Notes: generated by a model from the sequence alone, not told the origin. 39,436 nucleotides of DNA from Smithella sp. (GCA_018056685.1 JAGPFC010000023.1:1-39436), one strand, 5' to 3'; numbered from the stretch's first letter, positions 22,864 to 32,226 are shown. Made by a program: numbers and translations.

Positions 22864-24066
22864 ATGGAAAATATTTATCTAGTCGCATCTTTTTGGTTTT
22901 TCGCTGCTGTCTTATCCACCATTCTGGCCAACCGTTTGAAAATTTCAATAGCCCTGATGGAAATCATGGTTGGCACAATCATCGGGTTTGCAGCTTTTCA
23001 ATTCGGTTACTTTGACAAACTATCTTTGAATGCTGACTGGCTCAAATTTTGTACCGGCGTCGGGGCCATCCTTCTAACATTTCTCGCAGGTGCCGAACTC
23101 AATCCCGATGTCATGAAAGCCAAAATCAAGGAAGTTTCCGTTATCGGGCTTGTCGGTTTTTTTGCTCCCTTCGCAGGTTGTTCCCTCATCGCCTATTATC
23201 TGATCGGATGGAACATTCGGGCAAGTTTGCTTTGCGGCATCGCTCTCTCTACAACATCCATGGCTGTTGTTTACGCGGTTATGCTCGAATACGGATTTAA
23301 TAAAACCGATTATGGGAAAGGCATATTGGGATCGTGTTTCGTCAATGACTTAGGGACTGTAATCGGTTTAGGATTAATTTTTGCGCCCTTCACCTATAAA
23401 ACATTCATCTTTGTTTCCGTGACAATCGCTTTAATTTTTATTTTGCCCTTGCTTACTGATTATCTCATCAAGCATTTCGCGTACAAAACAGCAGCTATTC
23501 GAGCAAAATGGATAATTTTTGTCTTATTAGCAATGAGTGTTCTTGCTTTGTGGTCCGGTAGTGAACCTGTATTACCCGCTTATGTTATAGGCATGGTTAT
23601 GGCAAGAACGATGGAAAAGGACGGTCATTTTGTTCGAAGGCTAAGAACATTAACCATTGGCTTTTTAACCCCGCTGTATTTTCTTAGAGCCGGTGCCCTC
23701 GTGTCATTGCCAGCGCTGGTCGCCGCTCCCGTTATCTTTCTTGTACTTTTCGGTGGAAAAGTGATTACCAAGATATTCGGTTTGTTTCCGGTCATTTATA
23801 AGTTTCGGGAAAATAAAGGTGGAAGATGGTATTATACATTATTGATGTCCACCGGGTTGACTTTCGGAACGATTTCCGCACTGTTCGGACTTTCTCATAA
23901 CATCATTTCACAGGCGCAGTATTCGTTCATTGTCGGTGCCGTTATCGCGAGCGCCGTTATACCAACTCTGATTGCCAATAAATTTTTCCTGCCCGAACAT
24001 TTGCTTGAAGTTCCAGTGTTGGATGATCAGGCTCCCGACGAAAAAGATATAATTAGAAAATTATAA
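22864..24066 (+). CDS. Cation/proton antiporter (CPA2-like) under fluoride riboswitch control
   Basis: 400 residues from ATG 22864; the in-frame ATG at 22819 is inside the aptamer and is rejected. Twelve to thirteen membrane helices. The transport site motif is FVNDLGT with N161-D162, as in Na+/H+ exchangers of the CPA superfamily (one membrane Asp preceded by Asn). ILLTFLAGAELNP and the later LMSTGLTFGTISALFG match CPA2/Kef/NapA-type carriers. Fluoride riboswitches are known to sit before such antiporters as well as CLC-F and Fluc exporters. Here it presumably corrects proton or cation load in fluoride stress, or moves fluoride itself; no CrcB or CLC-F gene is seen in the window. Confidence 0.9.
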   Translation: MENIYLVASFWFFAAVLSTILANRLKISIALMEIMVGTIIGFAAFQFGYFDKLSLNADWLKFCTGVGAILLTFLAGAELNPDVMKAKIKEVSVIGLVGFFAPFAGCSLIAYYLIGWNIRASLLCGIALSTTSMAVVYAVMLEYGFNKTDYGKGILGSCFVNDLGTVIGLGLIFAPFTYKTFIFVSVTIALIFILPLLTDYLIKHFAYKTAAIRAKWIIFVLLAMSVLALWSGSEPVLPAYVIGMVMARTMEKDGHFVRRLRTLTIGFLTPLYFLRAGALVSLPALVAAPVIFLVLFGGKVITKIFGLFPVIYKFRENKGGRWYYTLLMSTGLTFGTISALFGLSHNIISQAQYSFIVGAVIASAVIPTLIANKFFLPEHLLEVPVLDDQAPDEKDIIRKL

Positions 24067-24089
24067 TTCCATAATAAGTTTTTAACACC

Positions 24090-24127
24090 AAAAGCCCTTT
24101 CCGTCGAATTGCGGAAAGGGCTTTTTA
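24090..24127 (+). terminator. Rho-independent terminator after the antiporter
   Basis: AAAGCCCTTTCCG (24091-24103) pairs with CGGAAAGGGCTTT (24112-24124), with an 8-base loop and a T-run. It lies about 25 bases after the stop and closes the fluoride region. Confidence 0.92.
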
Positions 24128-24178
24128 TTTTATTTGAAAATATGATAACAAGTAGAAAAAATATCTCATCAACTTATT

Positions 24179-25117
24179 ATGAAATATTTTATTAATTCCA
24201 CAACAGATTATCATCAACATGATTTGAATTCCCTGGGGTGGGAGCTGACCGTCTGCAATTCTCTGGAACCGGTTACTAGTCCCTGCCGCAAAATCCTTTC
24301 GACACCGGACTCTTTCGGCCGCCTCCTTTACCATTTTTTAAAAACAATCATTCCTCTTGATGAAATTGGTTCCGTTCTGGAAATCGGCGGCGGCATGGGA
24401 TACCTGATGCGCGATTTCATGTCCTTAAATTCCCGGCTTCGCGCGAAAATGATTGATATCTCCCCTTACCTTCTGGATAAACAGAAAGAAATTCTCCAGA
24501 CGCATCCTGTTGATTTCGAACTCGCCGATATTTTCATAGTTCCGTCAAAAAATCTTACCGGTTTCGATCTCGCCATCTTGAATGAAAATCTGGGCGACCT
24601 GCCGACGTTAGTCACATCACAAAATGATGCCCATGAAGGGAATATTGCTGATGTTAAGCAAAAGCTGGAGCATTTCAACAAAAAATATAATCTATCGTTG
24701 GGATTAAACGAAGATGAGCATATCAATATCGGCGCAATGGAAATGGTCGAAAAACTTTGCCTGGCCGGAATCCAATATATCTACCTGAGCGAACACAGTT
24801 GTGAAGCCGCAGTTCCCGATGGAATGAAAGATTATCTCTCTTTTCAATCCCTTGGCATCCCGGAAATGATTTCTCTGAAAGGACACAAGGAGTTTACGAT
24901 TAAATTTTCCTACTTGCAGAAAATCGCTGAAATGCTAAATTACAGCACAAGGCGGGGACGTTTTGCTGATTTTCTTCCGTTGAACATCAGCGATAGAGTC
25001 AAGACCGCGTTGAGACTGACAACTCCCTATAACGATGAACAGGAAATTATACGTCAGTTTGTATATGATCTTTACAAGTACGAATATTTAATTCTCATCA
25101 AAGGAGATAATCCATGA
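24179..25117 (+). CDS. Class I SAM-dependent methyltransferase-like protein
   Basis: 312 residues. The SAM-binding motif I appears as VLEIGGGMGYLMRDF (about residues 65-79), followed by KMIDISPYLL in the motif II position and FDLAILNENLGDLP as a motif IV-like strand. A long C-terminal half is helical with a YDLYKYEYLILI end. Substrate unknown. ATG 24179 has no ribosome site; the upstream terminator at 24090-24127 leaves room for little else, so a leaderless or weak start is likely. Its stop overlaps the next gene by 4 bases (ATGA). Confidence 0.75.
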   Translation: MKYFINSTTDYHQHDLNSLGWELTVCNSLEPVTSPCRKILSTPDSFGRLLYHFLKTIIPLDEIGSVLEIGGGMGYLMRDFMSLNSRLRAKMIDISPYLLDKQKEILQTHPVDFELADIFIVPSKNLTGFDLAILNENLGDLPTLVTSQNDAHEGNIADVKQKLEHFNKKYNLSLGLNEDEHINIGAMEMVEKLCLAGIQYIYLSEHSCEAAVPDGMKDYLSFQSLGIPEMISLKGHKEFTIKFSYLQKIAEMLNYSTRRGRFADFLPLNISDRVKTALRLTTPYNDEQEIIRQFVYDLYKYEYLILIKGDNP

Positions 25118-25479
25118 AAATCACTACCACGACGGCAATTATTTTTCTCGTAATCAGTTTGTTTTTATCGCTTTCGTTCAATGATGCCCTCGCCTTTCGT
25201 TGCGGTATAAGACTGGTCAGTTCAGGAGACTCCAAGGCAACGGTTCTGGCAACCTGCGGAAAACCGACCTCAAAAGAAAAAAACTGTAAAGAAAATTGGA
25301 TAAGTTCTAGCGACAGTAAAGCCAAAAAGAAAAAATGCGCAGAGAAGGTTGAGGTCTGGTATTACAACTGCGGCGATAATGATTTCATCTATGCCCTGAC
25401 CTTTGAAGGTAATATCTTGACCGGCGAAAACACTGAAGGCCGGGGTAAGGGAAAATCCGATTGCACCGGAAAACGATAA
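25114..25479 (+). CDS. Secreted DUF2845-like small protein
   Basis: 121 residues. An N-terminal signal peptide (KITTTTAIIFLVISLFLSLS then NDALA as the cleavage region) is followed by FRCGIRLVSSGDS and CGKPTSKE, the beginning I associate with DUF2845 proteins. Six cysteines in the mature part suggest disulphides or metal binding in the envelope. Coupled to the methyltransferase by ATGA overlap, with AAAGGAGA upstream. Function unknown. Confidence 0.75.
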   Translation: MKITTTTAIIFLVISLFLSLSFNDALAFRCGIRLVSSGDSKATVLATCGKPTSKEKNCKENWISSSDSKAKKKKCAEKVEVWYYNCGDNDFIYALTFEGNILTGENTEGRGKGKSDCTGKR

Positions 25480-25561
25480 TTGTCCCTTGAAATTATCTGA
25501 TTTTATGGTATCAACAGCGCATCAATTAATTCATATTTAAGAAATGATCAGGAAGAATTTA

Positions 25562-26053
25562 ATGGATATGAAAAAAATCAGCTTGTTTATTTTACTGTTT
25601 TTTATGTTTGCGTTTCTTTTGCTTCTTGTCGGTTGCGAAAAGAATACGGAAGACACCCCCGAACCAATTTCCAGCGACTGGGTGCAATACGGCATCGATA
25701 AAGACGAAAATGTCTGGACCTACAACAGGAATTTAAATATCAAAAAAGAAGGCGATGATTATAGGGTCAGTGCCTGGGCCAAAAGGATTCTTTCCGAAAA
25801 GGGACGGGAAAAAATCATCCAGCAAATGAAATCTCAGGGAAAATCTATTGCCGGATATGAAAAACTTTCAGAAGATAAAATCCTGAATGAAGTGGACTGC
25901 AAAAACAAAAGATATAAGATTTTATCCGTCATCAGCTATGATAAGGACGGTAAGGTATTGTTTTCAGAAGATTCGAAAGAAAGCAACTGGACTTATGTTG
26001 CTCCCAATAGCAACGGTAGTATTTTTTTTAAAAAAGTCTGTCCGGAAAAGTAG
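25562..26053 (+). CDS. Lipoprotein, surface-adhesin-E-like
   Basis: 163 residues from ATG 25562 (AGGAA 7 bases upstream; the in-frame ATG at 25544 has no site). The signal sequence ends in a lipobox LLLVGC, so it is an N-acylated lipoprotein. The mature part has WVQYGIDKDENVWTYN, VDCKNKRYKIL and a final WTYVAPNSNGSIFFKKVC, a pattern of Trp/Cys spacing like the surface-adhesin E family. The unlinked protein at 37632-38093 shows the same layout. Function in the envelope unknown. Confidence 0.78.
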   Translation: MDMKKISLFILLFFMFAFLLLLVGCEKNTEDTPEPISSDWVQYGIDKDENVWTYNRNLNIKKEGDDYRVSAWAKRILSEKGREKIIQQMKSQGKSIAGYEKLSEDKILNEVDCKNKRYKILSVISYDKDGKVLFSEDSKESNWTYVAPNSNGSIFFKKVCPEK

Positions 26054-26069
26054 AAAAATATCTTATCTT

Positions 26070-26771
26070 TTACTGGCTGTCCTTGATCAGCATGGTTGAA
26101 GGATCGAGCAGCAAATCTTTCGGTGCGTGATCCCCTGCTCCCCCCTTCAAGGATTTAATATAAACCTCGTCACCCTTGGTTGCCAGTTGAACCATAACAT
26201 CGAATAGATCCGCTACGTGTAAAAAAGAAAGCGGAAGCCCGTTTTCCTGCGGCGGCTCGTGACGATGTGTATGAACGGTGAACCACAGACTCATCGAATA
26301 CTTTTTCGCCAGTTCCTTTAACTGCACGAGTTGTCCCCGTCCAGCGTCATCAAACTTATAGCCGTCGATGATTACCATATAAGGTTTAAATATATTCTGT
26401 TCCATCAAATCAGTCAAACGCTCTTCCAGCTTCGGAGCGCTGAATCCTTCCACTTTGAAAGTCATAATAAAACGATAAGGCTGAATTTTGTCCCAATATT
26501 CATTAATCCCAGGAATACTGAACTTTTCGGCGATATCATGAAAAATTTCCTGATACCACAAATCAACCTTGCTTACCGCGTCATGGAGGCTGACGTGCAG
26601 GACAGAGTGCCCGCGCAACATCATATTTAAGGCGAGTTGAACCAGCAGTGCGGTTTTTCCTACACCGGCATGAGCCAGCACGGCACCGAATCCTCCCACC
26701 GGCAGTATATCTTCATTTTCATAACCGAGATTGATCAGCGGATTACGATAAATCATTTCTTTTTTTATCAT
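26070..26771 (-). CDS. RecA-fold ATPase (KaiC/DnaB-like), role unknown
   Basis: 233 residues from ATG at 26771, preceded on the minus strand by AAGGA about 9-11 bases upstream; a longer in-frame start at 26840 is possible but lacks a site. Walker A is AHAGVGKTALL (residues 33-43, first Gly replaced by Ala); Walker B is PYMVIIDGYKFDD. LWFTVHTHRHEP resembles the sensor region of RecA-fold proteins. The C-terminal ends in GGAGDHAPKDLLLDPSTM. There is no DNA-binding or second RecA domain, so this is not a full helicase or KaiC. It lies downstream of fusA on the same strand with a 134-base gap. Function unknown. Confidence 0.75.
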   Translation of the reverse strand: MIKKEMIYRNPLINLGYENEDILPVGGFGAVLAHAGVGKTALLVQLALNMMLRGHSVLHVSLHDAVSKVDLWYQEIFHDIAEKFSIPGINEYWDKIQPYRFIMTFKVEGFSAPKLEERLTDLMEQNIFKPYMVIIDGYKFDDAGRGQLVQLKELAKKYSMSLWFTVHTHRHEPPQENGLPLSFLHVADLFDVMVQLATKGDEVYIKSLKGGAGDHAPKDLLLDPSTMLIKDSQ

Positions 26772-26870
26772 GATAATATCCTTATACGTTAAATGGATGA
26801 CATTATTTTCCCTTTTCAGGGCAACGTTGATGGTTAACATCTTATATTAATTTATAAATATACCTTTAAT

Positions 26871-26897
26871 CTGAGTTCCTGCCTCCGCTGAAATGAC
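26871..26897 (-). repeat. Degenerate copy of a short dispersed repeat
   Basis: Minus strand GTCATTTCAGCGGAGGCAGG followed by AACTCAG resembles the arm of a widespread intergenic repeat with the form GTCATTCCCGCGAAAGCGGG, but the internal palindrome is broken. Only one arm is seen, 8 bases after the fusA stop. Identification from memory only. Confidence 0.3.
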
Positions 26898-26904
26898 AGA
26901 CGTT

Positions 26905-28992
26905 TTATGCGGCAGACTTTTTATTCTGTGCCACTTCCAGCGCGATTTTCTCCGCGATGGATTGCGGTACCTGACGGTAAATGGCAAATTCCATGGTGAA
27001 CTGAGCCTTGCCCTGAGTGGCCGAACGCAGAATTGTGGAAAAACCGAACATTTCCGCAAGCGGCACCTGTGCTTCAATCACGCACATCACATCTTCATCC
27101 TGAGAACCGATGATCATACCGCGGCGCTGGTTCAAAAGACCCATCACCGGTCCCTGAAATTCCGCCGGCGTTTCTACAACGACTTTCATAATCGGCTCAT
27201 GGATTACCGGCTTCGCCCGCAGATACGCTTCCTTGAACGCGCCGCGTGCCGCTGCCTGAAAGGCCATATCTGAAGAATCCACGGCGTGCGAAGCTCCATC
27301 ATTGATGACGACTTTAACGCCTGTAACTGGAAATTCCAGTTTCGGTCCCTTGGCCATGCTCTGTTTAAATCCTTTTTCACAGGCTGCGATGTACTGTGTG
27401 GGAATCGCGCCGCCGAATATTTTATTTTCAAAAACAAATTCTGCATCAGTGATCGGTTCCAGATAACCGGCCACACGACCGAATTGTCCGGCGCCGCCCG
27501 TCTGCTTCTTATGCGTATAGTTGAACTCGGCACGCTGCGTGATGGTTTCGCGGTAAGCGACACGGGGATTACCCGTGGTGACATCCGCGCCGTACTCGCG
27601 CTTCATTCTCTCCACATAGATATCCAGATGCAATTCGCCCATGCCCTCGATAATCGTATCACCGGTTTCATGATCGACAAATGTTTTGAATGTCGGGTCT
27701 TCCTTGGCAAATCGGTTGAGTGCTTTGGCCATCGCCACCTGCGATTTATTATCCTTGGGTACAATCGCCAGCGAAATAACCGGTTTGGGTACATACATGG
27801 AGATCATCGTCAGATTAACATCCGGCGATGTAAAGGTATCACCGGAAGAACATTCGATCCCGAATAAGGCGCCTATATAGCCTGCTCTGAGATATTCGAC
27901 ATCTTCCATTTGATCGGCATGCATGCGCACCAGACGCCCTACTTTCACTTTCTTACCGGTGCGGACATTCACTATCGTTGAACCTTTCGCCAGAGTTCCC
28001 TGATAAACACGGATGTAGGTTAACTGACCATACTGACCGTCTTCCAGTTTGAAAACCAGCGCGACAATCGGCTTTTCCGTGTCATTGCTCAGCACAACCG
28101 TTTCCTCGTTGTTGTCCATATCAATCGCCACATTTTCTATATCGGACGGACAGGGCAGAAGATAGTTCACACCGTCAAGCATCGGCTGAACGCCTTTGTT
28201 CTTATAGGCCGAACCCATATAAACCGGGGTGATTTCCCTTTGTAGCGTGCCCTTGCGCAGCGCCGCATAAATCATTTCAGTAGATATTTCGCTTTCATTT
28301 AAAATGGCCTCCGTCAGGTCATCAGAAAATAATGATGCAGCGTCAATCAATTCCTCTCTTTTTGTCTTGGCATCTTCCATAAGATGAGAAGGAATTTCTG
28401 TTTCACGCACATTTTCTCCGTTTTCACCATCAAAATAAAGCGCTCTCATGGCAACCAGATCAACGACACCCTGCACCTCATTCTCGAGACCAATGGGAAT
28501 CTGCATCGCCACGGCATTATGACCGAGCTTTGATTTCAGTTGACCGATCACACGGAAGGGATTGGCTCCGCTACGGTCACACTTGTTAATGAAAGCTATG
28601 CAGGGAACCTTGTACCGTTTCATCTGGCGATCAACGGTGATGGATTGTGACTGCACACCGCCTACCGCGCACAGCACCAGAATCGCGCCGTCGAGTACGC
28701 GCAGAGAGCGTTCCACTTCGATGGTAAAATCAACGTGGCCCGGTGTGTCGATGATATTGACTTCATGGCCTTTCCATTCACAGTAAGTGGCCGCGGACGC
28801 AATGGTAATGCCGCGTTCTTTCTCCAGTTCCATTGAATCCATGGTCGCACCCACACCGTCTTTCCCTTTGACATCATGGATGGCATGAATTCTTTTTGTA
28901 TAATAAAGAATCCTTTCGGTCAGCGTGGTCTTGCCTGAATCGATATGAGCGCTTATTCCAATGTTTCTGATTTTCTGATCATCAATTTTCAT
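26905..28992 (-). CDS. fusA: Elongation factor G, mitochondrial EF-G1-like (spd type)
   Basis: 695 residues, full length. The G domain has [41 protein letters not shown] and NKCD; domain IV has [11 protein letters not shown]. The N-terminal wording ([30 protein letters not shown]) is that of mitochondrial EF-G1 and the spd group found in spirochaetes, planctomycetes and deltaproteobacteria, in which two EF-G copies divide translocation and recycling; this one matches the translocase. AAGGA precedes ATG. It has its own promoter at 29092-29120 and a terminator-like hairpin in its leader. Confidence 0.95.
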   Translation of the reverse strand: MKIDDQKIRNIGISAHIDSGKTTLTERILYYTKRIHAIHDVKGKDGVGATMDSMELEKERGITIASAATYCEWKGHEVNIIDTPGHVDFTIEVERSLRVLDGAILVLCAVGGVQSQSITVDRQMKRYKVPCIAFINKCDRSGANPFRVIGQLKSKLGHNAVAMQIPIGLENEVQGVVDLVAMRALYFDGENGENVRETEIPSHLMEDAKTKREELIDAASLFSDDLTEAILNESEISTEMIYAALRKGTLQREITPVYMGSAYKNKGVQPMLDGVNYLLPCPSDIENVAIDMDNNEETVVLSNDTEKPIVALVFKLEDGQYGQLTYIRVYQGTLAKGSTIVNVRTGKKVKVGRLVRMHADQMEDVEYLRAGYIGALFGIECSSGDTFTSPDVNLTMISMYVPKPVISLAIVPKDNKSQVAMAKALNRFAKEDPTFKTFVDHETGDTIIEGMGELHLDIYVERMKREYGADVTTGNPRVAYRETITQRAEFNYTHKKQTGGAGQFGRVAGYLEPITDAEFVFENKIFGGAIPTQYIAACEKGFKQSMAKGPKLEFPVTGVKVVINDGASHAVDSSDMAFQAAARGAFKEAYLRAKPVIHEPIMKVVVETPAEFQGPVMGLLNQRRGMIIGSQDEDVMCVIEAQVPLAEMFGFSTILRSATQGKAQFTMEFAIYRQVPQSIAEKIALEVAQNKKSAA

Positions 28993-29017
28993 TTCTTTTC
29001 CTTTTTTTATTGCTTAT

Positions 29018-29062
29018 AAAAAATGACACCCCCTCCAGTAAATCTCTTCCAGATGGGGTGTC
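29018..29062 (-). terminator. Terminator-like hairpin in the fusA leader (candidate attenuator)
   Basis: On the minus strand a perfect 8-bp stem GACACCCC (29062-29055) / GGGGTGTC (29032-29025) is followed by A then six T (29023-29018). It lies between the fusA promoter and the fusA start, about 25 bases before ATG. Upstream in the leader CCAC-TT-CATTA and TAATG-GTGG form a second hairpin. On the plus strand no T-run follows, so it does not serve convergent transcription. Confidence 0.6.
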
Positions 29063-29091
29063 CACCATTAACGAGCACTAATGAAGTGGGC

Positions 29092-29120
29092 TTAATATAT
29101 GTTGCAGCGCAATATGTCAA
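29092..29120 (-). promoter_or_regulatory. Promoter of fusA
   Basis: Minus strand TTGACA (29115-29120), 17-base spacer, TATTAA (29092-29097). Transcription would begin near 29085, giving a leader of about 93 bases that includes the hairpin at 29018-29062. Confidence 0.8.
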
Positions 29121-29223
29121 GTAATTATTTTTCAGTTTGTTAATTTACCACCGTGCTTGTTTATCAAGGCTAAACGTGCTAACTTCAAAAACCTTTAATA
29201 TTTGAATTACAAAGGAGTTTTGT

Positions 29224-30192
29224 ATGTTTGAACAAATATTGCCCAACATCTACCGGATAATCATCCCCCTACCCAACAGCCCGCTTAAAGATTTGAATTC
29301 TTACGTTATTAAAGCAGATAACCGGAATCTGATTATTGATACAGGATTCAACCGCGGTGTTTGTTACGAGGCCATGGAAAAAGGTCTGCAAGCCTTGGAG
29401 ATTGATTTATCAAAAACGGATTTCATGCTGACGCATATGCATTCCGATCACACGGGACTGGTTTCCAGATTATTTACGGATACCAGCAAAGTTTACATAA
29501 GCAGAATCGACTCCAAAGTATTCAATGAAAACATCGACTGGCAGGCGATGATCGATTACGCTTTACATAACGGTTTTCAACTTGAAGAACTTATTAAGGC
29601 TGCCGAAAGCCATCCCGGCTTCAAGTACAGCCCGAAAAGAATCCCCGAATTCACTCTTTTGGAACATGACAGCATCATTGAGATGGGCGATTACAAGCTT
29701 CGCTGTATCCTGACGCCCGGACACACGGAGGGACACATCTGCCTCTACGAAGAAGAAAAACAACTTTTCTTTTCCGGCGACCATATCCTTTATGACATAA
29801 CGCCGCATATTGAGTCCTGGTCGTATGAAGTGAATTCCCTGGAAAACTATATGCGGAGCCTCGACAAGGTCAGAAATCTTACGGTTAAACTTGTCCTGCC
29901 CGGACATCGTAATTTGTTTACCGATCTCAAGGGAAGAATAGACGAATTGAAAAAACATCACGAAATAAGAGCTAATGAAGTACTTGAAGTTTTGGGCAAA
30001 AACACTATGAGTGCCTATGATATTGCCGCCGGTATGACCTGGGATATTGATTGCGAAAACTGGGATCTATTTCCCGTTGCCCAGAAATGGTTTGCCGTCG
30101 GCGAAGCCATTGCCCACCTGCTCTATCTGGAAAGCAAAGGACGAATCAAAAGAACACAAGGCGAAAAAACCGACACCTATTCTGCATTGTAA
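29224..30192 (+). CDS. MBL-fold metallo-hydrolase
   Basis: 322 residues. The metallo-beta-lactamase fold metal motif is LTHMHSDHTG (H71, H73, D75, H76), followed by GHTEGHICLY and FFSGDHIL for the third His and bridging Asp, and LPGHRN near residue 235. A C-terminal helical segment (MTWDIDCENWDLFPVAQKWFAVGEAIAHL) resembles the winged-helix-like end of RNase-Z-like/LACTB2-type members. GGAG precedes ATG 29224. The substrate may be a thioester or a phosphodiester; it cannot be assigned. Stands alone, divergent from fusA. Confidence 0.9.
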   Translation: MFEQILPNIYRIIIPLPNSPLKDLNSYVIKADNRNLIIDTGFNRGVCYEAMEKGLQALEIDLSKTDFMLTHMHSDHTGLVSRLFTDTSKVYISRIDSKVFNENIDWQAMIDYALHNGFQLEELIKAAESHPGFKYSPKRIPEFTLLEHDSIIEMGDYKLRCILTPGHTEGHICLYEEEKQLFFSGDHILYDITPHIESWSYEVNSLENYMRSLDKVRNLTVKLVLPGHRNLFTDLKGRIDELKKHHEIRANEVLEVLGKNTMSAYDIAAGMTWDIDCENWDLFPVAQKWFAVGEAIAHLLYLESKGRIKRTQGEKTDTYSAL

Positions 30193-30263
30193 AATACTAT
30201 TCTTATGATTTACGTTCTTGCCTCAGAACAAGGCAACCGGATACAATTTTCAGAGCCGCTATT

Positions 30264-30287
30264 GATATATTTATGGATATATTTATG
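30264..30287 (+). repeat. 12-bp perfect tandem duplication
   Basis: GATATATTTATG occurs twice head to tail (30264-30275, 30276-30287) in the short gap between the MBL gene and the convergent PAS-LuxR gene. Probably a slippage product with no function. Confidence 0.9.
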
Positions 30288-30294
30288 GAAAAAT

Positions 30295-30930
30295 TTACCG
30301 AATGTTTAAAAGTTTCGGGAAAAGTTCTCTGTGACTTTTTATACCAAGAATCTTGAAGATTTCTTTGACGTGATCTTTTACGGTATAGGCGGAAATATTC
30401 AGTTTTTTAGCAATGATGGTATTGGAATGTCCCAGTGTGGATAAGATAGCTATTTCTTTCTGCCGGGGTGTTAACTGAAATTGTTTAAGTTTGGCCTTGA
30501 TAAATTCATGATCCCTGACGGCCAATTTGATGGTTTTATCACCTCGAAACTTCTTCACAAAAGTCTGATGGTTAAAAACATCGGTTGCGGCCGACATGAG
30601 AAACATTTCCCTGCCTATCTTGACCGGATAGATTACAAATAAGACAATCAGACCCTGATGCTGAACCATCACATTCCTTGCAAATCCATTCTCCTTTATT
30701 TCTTTTAACAGTAAATTTCTTTTCTCTATAGGATAGACGCCAAGTTCTGTGGATGTGCGTCCTATGATCTGCTGGCGCTTGAATCCCCAGAATTTAACAG
30801 CATTCTCATTGACATCAACATAAGTCCCATCCTTGGCCCTGGTGATAAAAATAGGATAGGGACATTTCTGAAAGAAATTATAGAGAATTTCCTTTTCTGA
30901 GATTTCTGATTTTCGATGATTTTTTTTCAT
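30295..30930 (-). CDS. PAS domain plus LuxR-type HTH transcription regulator
   Basis: 211 residues from ATG at 30930 (AAAGGA 9 bases upstream; an in-frame TTG at 30936 is too close to that site). An N-terminal PAS domain (CPYPIFITRAKDGTYVDVNENAVKFWG..., then QIIGRTSTELGV) is followed by a GerE/LuxR helix-turn-helix with LTPRQKEIAIL and the recognition helix IAKKLNISAYTVKDHVKEI near the C-terminus. It lacks a receiver domain. It probably senses a small ligand, redox state or a partner through PAS. Target genes are unknown; the nearest divergent gene is the hydrolase at 31208, but that is also on the minus strand. Confidence 0.88.
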   Translation of the reverse strand: MKKNHRKSEISEKEILYNFFQKCPYPIFITRAKDGTYVDVNENAVKFWGFKRQQIIGRTSTELGVYPIEKRNLLLKEIKENGFARNVMVQHQGLIVLFVIYPVKIGREMFLMSAATDVFNHQTFVKKFRGDKTIKLAVRDHEFIKAKLKQFQLTPRQKEIAILSTLGHSNTIIAKKLNISAYTVKDHVKEIFKILGIKSHRELFPKLLNIR

Positions 30931-31008
30931 AATCAATAATCCTTTGTAATGAATATATAATATTTAACTGATAATACAACCCCCTCGAACGGGGGATATC
31001 TGATCGGC

Positions 31009-31083
31009 GGATTTTAATCACGGGTATGAACCCCAAAGCAAGCTTTGGGAACGATTCCTCAGCAAGCTGCGGGGCATTAAATC
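31009..31083. repeat. Structured intergenic element with nested inverted repeats
   Basis: Outer arms GGATTTTAAT (31009-31018) and ATTAAATCC (31075-31083) enclose a perfect palindrome CCCAAAGC-AA-GCTTTGGG (31032-31049) and a second near-palindrome around CAGC-AA-GCTG (31060-31069). Both inner hairpins share the core AGCAAGCT. Just outside lies CCCCC-TCGAAC-GGGGG (30980-30995). The layout suggests a REP/MITE-like or RNA-folding element in the 277-base gap between the regulator and the lipase-like gene. Confidence 0.5.
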
Positions 31084-31207
31084 CACGCCTGTGCAGGATA
31101 ATTCGATTGGCAAGTTTCAGCGCACCTATAGTGCCCTTGAGGGTATTCAGGGGTATCCGTTTTGTCTAAACACCTTCAGTAGAATAAAAAAGGAATATAA
31201 TACTTTA

Positions 31208-32137
31208 TCAGACATGCTTATTCAGCCATGCGATGACATCTCCGAAAACTTCTTCCCGGTTCATTTCGTTGAGCATCTCGTGGCGGCCATCAGCATAGAA
31301 TTTTAAAGTTACATCACTGATGCCTGCTCTTTTGAGCGCTTGATAAGCCTGTGTCACGCCTTTGGTGTTCCCGCCAACCGGGTCATTGGCTCCGGAGAAA
31401 AGATAAATGGGCAAATTCTTTGGAATTCTGGAGATATTTTCTTTTTGATTGATAAAAACAAGACCATCGAGCAAATCGCAGAAAAATCCCGCGGTAAAAA
31501 CTCCCCCGCACAATGGATCATTGATGTATTTATCCACTTCGACATTATCCCGGGACAGCCAGTCGTAATCCGTACGGTTGGGTTTGAAAGGATTATTAAA
31601 AGCACCGAATGAAAGTTTATTCATTATTTCACTCTTCGCTTTCTTTCCGTGCAGTTTCGCGTCCAGTTTCGCTAAACAGCGACCCGCCTTGCCCATTATC
31701 CCCGGATCTCCTCCCGTTCCGGACAGCACAAGACCGGTCAGTTCGCTGCCGTAGATCATGGAGTAATGCCGGGAAAGAAACGACCCCATGCTGTGACCAA
31801 AGAGAAAGAAAGGTTTCCCCGGCAATTCTTTTTTGATGATGCCGGTCAACGTGTGCAGATCATCCACGACCTTTGCCCAACCGTTTTCGTCGGCGAAATA
31901 TCCGATATGATCCTTCGATCCTGCCGTTTTGCCATGCCCCCGATGATCATTCGCATAAACGGCATATCCGGCTTTAGTCAGAGCTTCAGCAAAACGCTCA
32001 TAGCGAGCCGCGTGCTCCGCCATCCCGTGAACAATCTGCACGACCCCTTTTAAATCGGATACATTATCGGGCGCCCATTTGTAAGTAAAAATCTGCACAT
32101 GATCGGATGCTTGGAACGTCAAAGTATCTTTTTTCAT
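31208..32137 (-). CDS. Alpha/beta hydrolase, monoacylglycerol-lipase-like
   Basis: 309 residues, the length of the MGLL/lysophospholipase group. The nucleophile elbow is GHSMGS, the acid is in LFSGANDPVGG, and the catalytic His in GRHEMLNE near the C-terminus; the motif HGMAEHAARYERFAEAL with NDHRGHGKT at the N-terminus is typical. It should hydrolyse monoacylglycerols or lysophospholipids in the cytoplasm or at the membrane; no signal peptide is visible. Transcribed with no close partner upstream. Confidence 0.9.
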   Translation of the reverse strand: MKKDTLTFQASDHVQIFTYKWAPDNVSDLKGVVQIVHGMAEHAARYERFAEALTKAGYAVYANDHRGHGKTAGSKDHIGYFADENGWAKVVDDLHTLTGIIKKELPGKPFFLFGHSMGSFLSRHYSMIYGSELTGLVLSGTGGDPGIMGKAGRCLAKLDAKLHGKKAKSEIMNKLSFGAFNNPFKPNRTDYDWLSRDNVEVDKYINDPLCGGVFTAGFFCDLLDGLVFINQKENISRIPKNLPIYLFSGANDPVGGNTKGVTQAYQALKRAGISDVTLKFYADGRHEMLNEMNREEVFGDVIAWLNKHV

Positions 32138-32226
32138 CTCTATTTCCCCTGAGTTATGGAATGATATTTTTTAACACTGATTCACGCTTTTGTCATCAAC
32201 AACATCACGATAAACATGCGGCAAAA

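Noticed and set aside
27286..27867. 193-codon plus-strand frame inside fusA
   Set aside because: Antisense to conserved EF-G domains; no independent signals.
31091..31306. 71-codon plus-strand reading frame overlapping the end of the lipase gene
   Set aside because: Half of it is antisense to the hydrolase coding end, no ribosome site and no recognisable protein features.
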